Of a DNA stretch of 64,000 bases, positions 57,739-64,000 are shown piece by piece (position 1 is the stretch's first letter; each line of letters begins with the position of its first letter). The notes beneath the pieces were generated by a model, which saw nothing but the letters and a program-made list of their open reading frames with translations, did not search any database and was not told the origin of the DNA. A program made the position numbers and the translations under genes. Source of the DNA: Elymus sibiricus (Eukaryota > Streptophyta > Magnoliopsida > Poales > Poaceae); the NCBI GenBank assembly GCA_039707655.1, contig CM077666.1, forward strand, positions 245,426,166-245,490,165, read 5' to 3'.

Positions 57739-57860
57739 TCCTCCCCCTCTTCAAAAGGAGTCGTCCTCGACTCTTGACCCTCTTGATCGAAGCATGGAGA
57801 TAGACCAACAACATTGAATGTGAATAATAGCTTCGTTCCTGAGTTCCTTCTCATCTTCAC
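57489..57860 (-). CDS. Integrase-tail and CR-tail fragment of J, overlapping the 3' LTR
   Basis: A 123-codon frame reads a vestige of the integrase C-terminus (LFTFNVVGLSPCFD, compare [15 protein letters not shown] in G), crosses the polypurine tract as TTPFEEGEDDEDIPG, and continues in the LTR as a CR tail (GPITRSCAKQIEQEVNALL, then ENFILSKSCVLILFRYN). The same architecture ends the G and C polyproteins. Whether it is translated from its own Met or was once joined to the J gag is unclear; the 1 kb between them is decayed. Confidence 0.7.
   Translation of the reverse strand: MKMRRNSGTKLLFTFNVVGLSPCFDQEGQESRTTPFEEGEDDEDIPGSPCLSSSPHHQSLLLNEASTKKTYLGPITRSCAKQIEQEVNALLANHTSTIHENFILSKSCVLILFRYNVEDNQHL
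57739..57751 (-). promoter_or_regulatory. Polypurine tract of J
   Basis: Minus strand AAGAGGGGGAGGA next to the LTR start. Confidence 0.8.
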
Positions 57861-58892
57861 CTTTGGTTTGTGTAGATCATCATCTACATGCCTGCATCAT
57901 AGAAATGATAGTAGTAGCTCGGCCACCCTTAAAACAAATAATATGGAACCCATAGTATATGCGTTCACCTGATCGTCAACACGGCACAATAGTATGTCTG
58001 TTCCATGAATGCTCGTCATGATGGATTTCTCAAGTTGGTATTGTTCCATTTGCCAAGGATGGTCCTCATCATCCTCCCTTCCTTCAAGAAAAACTGTCCT
58101 CGGTTTTTGATCACCTGTAGCAGCACTAAGGGAAACAAACAATGTGTATGCATGGTATATGAAGACGTCACACATTTTGTTGTTACCAAGATTTTGCGCA
58201 TTCCAAATTTCAGAAAAGTAATCTTCATAGCAGCAAACCATATTTCTCAATGGGTCAACTTAAGTTCTGTGTTTGTAAAAATTGTTGCTTGTTTTGCAAA
58301 TATAAGTTAGGGACATAGCAGAATCATTCACATCATTCCTACTCCTAGAAAAGCATGTTGTGATCATTTCAAAGCCAAAATTAGAAGTATGTATGTGTGA
58401 CTCAACATATTTGGCCAGCAAGAATTTCTCATATGATAGTTCAGATTTTTGCATAGTAGACCCTTGCAATTGTGGGGAAGAAATTTTTAGTATCGACCAT
58501 TCATCAACTCGGGATCTGAGAAGTTTAGTGCATGCAAAACGTGAACATATGGGTCAAATGAGTGACACATTCACCACAAGCATATTGTTTCTTTTCACAT
58601 GACACAAACTTTTTCATGTGAAAATGGTTGCCCAAATGATTGTCTTTCATTTCTGCAAGTCTATTGGAAGCAATGCATATTTTGTCCACAACAAACTTCC
58701 CGCCAACACCATAATCTCCAATCAAATTAAACTTAAAACAGTAGGTGTAGGTTTCATAGAGAGAGTACAAATGTGTGATTTTAGAGATGTTCATGATTGG
58801 ATAACTCAATTCAATAGATTTAGCAAGCGTGGACCAATATAAGACATGAACATGAGATATTCCATCAAGCATTTTGTCATGCCTTACTAATT
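57861..58892 (-). pseudogene. Decayed Cys/His-rich region of J
   Basis: No long frame. Fragments on the minus strand resemble region X of K: CDVFIYHAYTLFVSLSAATG at about 58170-58110 (K has DVFIYHAHTFFALLCACVG), and CGECVTHLTHMFTFCMH near 58580-58525 (K has CVECHTIF...LHLTHVFRHFI). After the first fragment comes RTVFLEGREDDEDHPW, encoded by GGAAGGGAGGATGATGAGGA (about 58062-58081, minus), which looks like a second polypurine tract and LTR start. This suggests J was assembled from more than one 3' end. Confidence 0.6.
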
Positions 58893-60074
58893 TCACATTA
58901 TCAAAATGATAGGCAACATGTGATCCAATGGTTCAGGCATAGTAGAACAAGCAATCATAGAAGGCATCGTTGCAGTACGGTTATACTTACAATCATTCTC
59001 ATGTTGTTGTCGTAATCTTACTTCAATACCATCTTCCTCTTCTTGAACAAGCCATCGTTCCGCATGAGCACATGATGAATTATCAACTCTGGTTTGCTTC
59101 TCTTCTTGTTCCTCCATGTTGTGGGAAAGTGTAACAGCACCGGATTCCTCTTCCTGAAAGCAAAACTGTACATTGCAAGGAATAATGCAAGGAATAGAAA
59201 GGGTTATGTTAGTTTCAGAATCCTCACATTTTGTATCAGCTAATACTCTCATTTCATTTGGTGTATCTCTCGAACTCTCATTTTTGGTACTCTCAATCTC
59301 ACTTTGCGTGGAATCACACTGCTCACCTTTTGTAATATCACTCTCACTCATTTTGGCTATGTGGCTCTCATTCTCACTTGGGATTTGATGTGTATTTGTT
59401 GCTACAGAATTTTGACCAACTGTGAGGCTCTTTTCTCGTGTGGCAAGCACCATTTTCTCATCACATGTCTTCTTACTTGCAGTGAATGACCAATTGTCCA
59501 TCTTGTTCTCTACATTGCTTAGCCTCTTCACACGACTGATTCCTGAAGGGGACTGAATATTCATATTGAATGAACATGTGCGTACTTTCTGAATTCTCCT
59601 TTCTTCATCTATGGCAAAAGTCACAAGGTCCTGCATACTACCGTCACATTTCAAACGAACTGTAGCAGTCACATCACGATTCAGACCACTTTTAAAATAT
59701 GCCCTTGATGCAGATTTATCCACAACATTGGCATGATACATTGCTACCTTCAGCTCATCATAATAGGCTTGTACAGATCTGAGACCTTGCTTAATGCTCT
59801 TCATGTGACGAAACAAATAGTCTTCATACCTTGTTGGTACAAACTCCTTCCTCATGATCTCCTTCAACTCGACCCATGTTCTTACATTCCTCCTTTTGCG
59901 GTGGTGCTTCCACCACTTACAAGCATACTCTTCAAACTCCATGGTTGCTCGAAGCACTTGTTTTGTTTCTGAGAATTTCTTCAACTCCAACTCCATGAAT
60001 TGTACCCATTCAAGGTACTCCTCCGGATCAGCACTTCCGTAGAAAGGAAGTTCCACATACTCACGACCTGCCAT
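58893..60074 (-). CDS. Gag-domain protein of J (393 aa)
   Basis: Open frame from Met 60074 (MAGREYVELPFYG) to a stop at 58893. Residues about 8-150 form a retrotransposon gag domain (SADPEEYLEWVQFMELELKK, YACKWWKHH, MRKEFVPTRYEDYLFRHMKS, SVQAYYDELKVAMYHANV, YFKSGLNRDV), the same fold region as in K, D and H. Residues 180-390 are Ser/Glu-rich without a zinc knuckle. Unlike the others it lacks the long N-terminal extension before the gag domain. The intact frame suggests selection or youth. No pol follows. Confidence 0.85.
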   Translation of the reverse strand: MAGREYVELPFYGSADPEEYLEWVQFMELELKKFSETKQVLRATMEFEEYACKWWKHHRKRRNVRTWVELKEIMRKEFVPTRYEDYLFRHMKSIKQGLRSVQAYYDELKVAMYHANVVDKSASRAYFKSGLNRDVTATVRLKCDGSMQDLVTFAIDEERRIQKVRTCSFNMNIQSPSGISRVKRLSNVENKMDNWSFTASKKTCDEKMVLATREKSLTVGQNSVATNTHQIPSENESHIAKMSESDITKGEQCDSTQSEIESTKNESSRDTPNEMRVLADTKCEDSETNITLSIPCIIPCNVQFCFQEEESGAVTLSHNMEEQEEKQTRVDNSSCAHAERWLVQEEEDGIEVRLRQQHENDCKYNRTATMPSMIACSTMPEPLDHMLPIILIM

Positions 60075-61123
60075 GGTTAGTTTTGCAAAAGCCCTATAGT
60101 ACTAGAAGCATATATGTGGGTAACAACTCAAGCTCACCTCACTTACCAACCAAAGCTCATGTAACTTCCAAGTGAGAGCAGAATTGTGCTCAACCGTGGT
60201 GCCGGTGGTTGGTATACAAAGAGTGATGAATCAAGCGAATACAGGTCTAGGGTTGCACATGCGGGGCTGTTTGGTGGGGCTTGGGTGGGGTATATATGTA
60301 GCAAAAGATGCACTAATCTGTAATCCAGATATTGTTGAACCAAGTAATCATCCACACAAGATTCTAATGCCCTTAGTTGCTGAATGAGATATAAGTGAGG
60401 TACATGCAACTCACACCAAGGAATCAGATTTACTAGAAATCAAGGATTTATGAATTTGCACACTTGACATATTTCAGCTCACAACACAAACAGGGATTTC
60501 TCAAGATATAAGTGAAGAACCGTCCCAAACTTCTCTCTTTTGCTTCTTGCACACACTTCCTTTCTTTGGGCAGATCTCTTTTTTTTGCCTCTTATTTTTT
60601 TTGCTTTTTTTGACAAACTTTCAACAAGGGACTTGGATCTGAACACACACTTTGGGGGAATCACGAAGATTACAATGGATGAGCTCAAACAACAAGAACA
60701 TGCAGCTGAAACTTTGGTAGAAAACACACACGAACTGATCTGATTTTTCTGGCTGGAAAACACGGTGGGAATCAGATCTAACAAGGATGGATGGAAAGTA
60801 CATGGTGTGGGCTTTCCAAAATGCACAAAAACACTCAAAACGGACTCCGGATGACAAAGATAAACAAGATTTGGTGGAGGATGCAGATCTGAAATCTGTG
60901 GACAAAAACAAACACAAACACACAAGAACGGATGGGGGAAACTCAGCAATTAAAAACAAAAGATCTAGTGGACAAGAACTTGATAAAACTCACCAAATGA
61001 CAAATTAAAGGCTGCAAAGGGCTTGGTAAAGGTATATTTTTTTGTGGGGCTATTTTCTGGACTTTAGGATGAACAAGAACATGAACTAAACTAGGGATAC
61101 AAGATCCTACCGTGTTAACCGAA
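60075..61123 (-). other. Leader of J
   Basis: About 1 kb between primer site and gag. It includes T-rich runs at about 60570-60612 (plus strand) and no palindrome array. Short ORFs in it show no family resemblance. Confidence 0.65.
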
Positions 61124-61135
61124 GCTCTGATACCA
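61124..61135 (-). promoter_or_regulatory. Primer binding site of J
   Basis: Minus strand TGGTATCAGAGC, a perfect initiator Met tRNA match, three bases from the LTR. Confidence 0.9.
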
Positions 61136-61138
61136 AGA

Positions 61139-62258
61139 TGATACGGGGTTGCCCGATCTTCACGGAGGATCTGCTCGACGAAACGAATCAACATCACCTA
61201 AAGGGTACGAAGGAAACCCTCGATCCCAGCCAACAACGTTGTCGGGTAATGGATAACTAGTGCAATCTGACGAGACCGAAGCTAGCTACTGCATATACAA
61301 CAACCAGCAGCAAGTATTCACCCAACCACACTCTTAGGATTCCAATCCACGCAACCACGCACGAAGTTGGAAGCACGAACTGGTCGCCGCCTCAACGGCT
61401 ACTGTTGTAAAATCATAAAGTGAGTTTACCCTCTCACAAGGCAAGATTACAAGAGCTAAGGAGGAAGTGAACTCTCAAACAAGATTCTGGTTACACTTAG
61501 CTAACCTATGCTGAAATCAAATTGCCAAAGAGTTGTGGCTAAAGTGGGGGAAGGGGTATTTATACTAGGAACAGCTTTCCTAGCTTAGGTGTGAAACCAG
61601 CCCAAAAGAGGGGCTCAAATTCGTGCTAACCAGCTGGTCAAGGGAGCAAACACATGGAGGCTCGTGCAGCAGTTAATGCTCTGGATAACTTGCATTGGAA
61701 CTCTCATATCCTTTGACTCCGGACTCCAAATGATGCACCGTTTGATTTTCGTGAAAGTAGACTTCATATGCTGTCCATTTTGTACTCCCACACGTGCTGG
61801 ATACTCATATATTTGTGTTGCATGATGCAACAAGTTCTGGGACAAATTCTAAAACTATGCATGCAACAATAGAGTGTTGAGATGGCTTGCTATTCTTCCT
61901 TGAGGTGTAACTAGTTGCCCTTGTCACCAAAACATGGTTTACATCAGAGTTGAAACTTGTTCTCTTCAAACTTGTTATATGGGCTTCAGAACTTGTTTCT
62001 TCATGTACTGAAAGATGTTGGTTGTCCTCAACATTGTACCTGAGTAAAATCAGTACACAAGATTTAGGCAGTATAAAGTTCTCATGGATAGTTGAAGTAT
62101 GATCAGCTAGGAGCGCGTTCACCTCTTGTTCTATTTGTTTGGCACGGCTACTTGAAATGGGACCCAAATAGGTCTTCTTTGTAGAAGCTTCATTTAATAG
62201 CAGAGATTGATGATGAGGAGAAGATGATAAACGAGGTGAACCTGGGATGTCCTCATCA
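61139..62258 (-). repeat. 5' LTR of J (1,120 bp)
   Basis: Plus strand TGATACGGGG...GATGTCCTCATCA. TATTTATA at 61557-61564. Encodes the CR tail near its right end (KQIEQEVNALLADHTS, ENFILPKSCVLILLRYN). CTTCC follows at 62259. Confidence 0.94.
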
Positions 62259-62525
62259 CTTCCTCTTCGCGCACGTCCGTCCGTGTACTTGTCGACTTAG
62301 TCTTCATTCCAAGCATTCCCGAGGCAGTCTTCTTCATACCTGATCACACATAGCACTTCAGCTTGAGGTAGTAGCCATGTCTCACACGAGTCAAATGGAA
62401 GTTCACTAAGGAGAGATGTCACCTCGGTTTCGAGAGCTCTTGCACGTGCTCGTGTCATTGGTCCGCTTGGCACTTGAGGAGACGTAGGTAGGTCCATGGG
62501 GATGACCATGGGATGCTCCGCATCA
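62259..62525 (-). repeat. 5' LTR of H, outer piece
   Basis: Resumes the H LTR after J and ends GATGCTCCGCATCA. The minus strand encodes the CR tail (DAEHPMVIPMDLPTSPQVPS, GPMTRARARALETEV, ETWLLPQAEVLCVIRYEED). Confidence 0.92.
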
Positions 62526-63433
62526 AAAGGTGTCCCGTCTTTCGATGAGATGGTAGCTATCATTTTCGGTGGAAGTAGACTTTGACGATCCGACTACGAA
62601 CGTGCGAAGGCGTCGCGCCTTAGCAATCGCTAAACCAACTCCGAGAGGTTATTGACCATGCCGGAGCACGATCAACCTGACCACGAGGGTCTATTTCCTG
62701 CGAGCAAACGAAGAACAAGCAAGAAACTGAGATTACAATATGGATATTGCGAATATAAGAGGAAAGCTTTATTAATCAAGTGGGGTTCTGTGACGTCTTG
62801 GTCTGGTCGTTGAACACAAACGAAGTACGCGAAGTTGCAGCTATGGCGAGCTTTTAATCTAAACAAAACCCAAAGTCTAAACGATGCCCTAAGGGCTGTA
62901 TATATGGGGGAGTAGGGGGGAATTTCGTGACCCCTTGGAGGAGGGGTCTGAAACCAACCCTTACTTGGTTTCCCACACATACGGACTCTAAAAACAGCCT
63001 ATACTGAAGTATTCAAAATTACATGGGCCTGGCCCAATAATAAGGTGACACAACACCTATAATAGCCTCTGGACGAAATTTATGAAGTGGCATCTTGTAT
63101 ATTTCGTCCAAGCCTTCATGCACTCATTATAGTGGCTTCAAAGTCCTGAAATCATCACTGGAAACTCCGTTCTTGTTCCCCTTGCGCGCGCCATCCTCTC
63201 TATGCTTGATCATGCTCCAATGTTCATCCTTCTTGTCCATGCTGGGCCCTTCATTTGTAAGCAAAACAAATGTATCTAATTTAGGCAGCATCATATTCTC
63301 ATGAACATTAGGATCATTACCAAGAAACGAAAGTACCTGGTAATTTAATTGGCATGCGCGAGCTCTAGTAATTGGTCCAGTATATGTAGCAGCAGGGGTT
63401 GTGGGTGTAACTGTAGAAGTGATGTCCTCATCA
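62526..63433 (-). mobile_element. Element L: TGATGAGG-type 5' LTR (partial)
   Basis: Only an LTR portion of 908 bp is visible; the rest is beyond H, left of the window. The right end GATGTCCTCATCA is the reversed TGATGAGGACATC start. A TATATAT stretch at 62898-62904 may be its TATA box. No palindrome array. It is inserted in the LTR of M with GATAA at 63434-63438 as the presumed target duplication. Confidence 0.82.
63127..63433 (-). pseudogene. CR-tail coding part of the L LTR
   Basis: From the LTR start the minus strand encodes DEDITSTVTPTTPAATYT, then [34 protein letters not shown] and a basic end, stopping at 63127. This is the 5' LTR copy of the tail that would end the L polyprotein, so it is not itself expected to be translated with pol. 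It shows that L belongs to a CRM subfamily different from B, C and G. Confidence 0.75.
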
Positions 63434-64000
63434 GATAAAGTTCTTCCCACTCCAAAGGAGGTGAGGTCTTAGTGATCTGGATGAGATCCTTCTCCCTTAG
63501 GAGGTCTTGATGAGTCTTGATGATCCTATGATGGGGATCCTTCTCCCTAGAGAGGTCTTGATTCCCCAAGATGAGATACAAGGAGCAAAGCTCTACTCAA
63601 TATCTCAATATACTTTGCTAACCCTAGAAAGTTTGAGGAGGAGGTCTATTTATAGTCTAGGACGAAGTGGGGTGAGGGGGAGAGATTACACGGTCAGATG
63701 GCCGAAGGCATGCTGGCAGGGGCCGGATGTCCGGCCGTCGGGCCGGATGTCCGGCGGCTCATTGGGGGGCCGGATGTCCGGGCCTGGCGCCGGATGTCCA
63801 GCCTGGAGGTGCTCCCACGTTCTGTAAAGGGCGGCCGGAAATCCGGGCAGGGGCCGAATGTCCGGTCCTCCGGCCGAATGTCTGGGCCCTGTAGCTTCTT
63901 TGCTGCTGGGCTGCTGCTGCTGTGCTTCTCCTCAGGAGCCAGATGTCCGGCCGCTGATACTTTTCAGCGGTCTTCTTCCTCGCGCTTGTTCGTCCGTGCA
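63434..64000 (-). mobile_element. Element M: TGATGCGG-type LTR (partial, outermost layer)
   Basis: Resembles the H LTR from AAGTTCTTCCCACTCC onward: TATTTATA at 63647-63654 and a CCGGATGTCCGG palindrome array at about 63718-63950. It runs off the right edge before the LTR start. Confidence 0.85.

Larger units (their letters stand above)
48298..62258 (-). mobile_element. Element J: pol-less TGATGAGG-type element, split by K
   Basis: 3' LTR in two pieces (48298-48380 and 56702-57738), short 3.4-kb interior, 5' LTR 61139-62258, perfect CTTCC duplications (48293-48297 and 62259-62263). The interior encodes a Gag domain, decayed fragments resembling the Cys/His-rich region of K, and an integrase-tail/CR-tail fragment. 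There is no protease, RT or RNase H. It has an exact initiator Met tRNA primer site and a polypurine tract, so it could be mobilised in trans (inference). Confidence 0.93.
41664..62525 (-). mobile_element. Element H: TGATGCGG-type gag-pol element, 5' half, with J and K nested in its LTR
   Basis: Minus strand: 5' LTR (62525-62259, then 48297-47607 after the J insertion, about 950 bp in all), primer site, leader, gag, protease, RT, RNase H and integrase up to the F insertion at 41664. It sits inside the LTR of L; AAAGG at 62526-62530 is the presumed target duplication. The 3' half lies left of the window. Confidence 0.93.

Noticed and set aside
60540..61008. Possible host gene in the leader of J
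   Set aside because: Low-complexity T-rich and A-rich sequence between a clear primer site and a clear gag start; no splice or family signal I can recognise.
62526..63126. Possible unique host sequence right of H
   Set aside because: It is bounded on the right by an LTR start with CR-tail coding and on the left by the H target site, so it is the body of the L LTR.

Overview
The window is plant nuclear DNA, almost certainly from a large-genome grass and most likely a Triticeae centromere or pericentromere (inference). I find no host gene, tRNA, rRNA or unique sequence. Every stretch can be assigned to Ty3/gypsy LTR retrotransposons of the CRM (centromeric chromovirus) type. The assignment rests on LTRs that begin TGATG, initiator-Met-tRNA primer sites, chromovirus RT/RNase H/integrase motifs, and a polyprotein that runs across the polypurine tract into the 3' LTR, where it encodes a C-terminal CR tail (G-P-[IM]-T-R-A-R-A ... 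I-L-P-K-S ... I-R). Two LTR groups occur: a TGATGAGG group (here B, C, G, J, L) and a TGATGCGG group (here A, D, E, F, H, K, M).

The elements form a nested stack. M (- strand, 63434-64000) holds L (-, 62526-63433). L holds H (-, 41664-48297 plus 62259-62525). H carries F (+, 30397-31923 plus 39838-41663) in its integrase region, and J (-, 48298-48380 plus 56702-62258) in its LTR. K (-, 48381-56701) sits in the LTR of J. G (+, 31924-39837) sits in the integrase of F. E (+, 25634-26999) sits in the RT of F. D (+, 17795-25633) sits in the integrase of E. A (-, 1-17794) sits in the LTR of D. B (+, 1686-9005) and C (-, 9496-17407) both sit in the LTR of A. The left halves of M, L, H, F, E, D and A lie outside the window, so B is about eight layers deep. 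Perfect 5-bp target duplications flank B (CCCTA), C (AGCAG), G (CTATT), J (CTTCC) and K (CCCTC). One segment, 27000-30396 (called F'), is a tandem duplicate of F RT-to-LTR sequence.

B, C, G, F and H descend from gag-pol elements and all carry stops or frameshifts. D, K and J have no pol. D and K share a distinct design: a Gag-like domain fused to a long Cys/His/Met/Asp-rich region of unknown function, fused to a diverged CR tail, all in one reading frame. In K this frame is broken by a single nonsense codon over about 1,600 codons, and the LTRs of K are only about 1% different, so the design looks recently mobile. LTR, leader, primer site and polypurine tract are shared with the autonomous TGATGCGG elements, so these elements were probably mobilised by their proteins. 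A second unexplained pattern is that several TGATGCGG elements carry an array of one short palindrome in the LTR and the same or a closely related palindrome in the untranslated leader, and the palindrome differs between elements.
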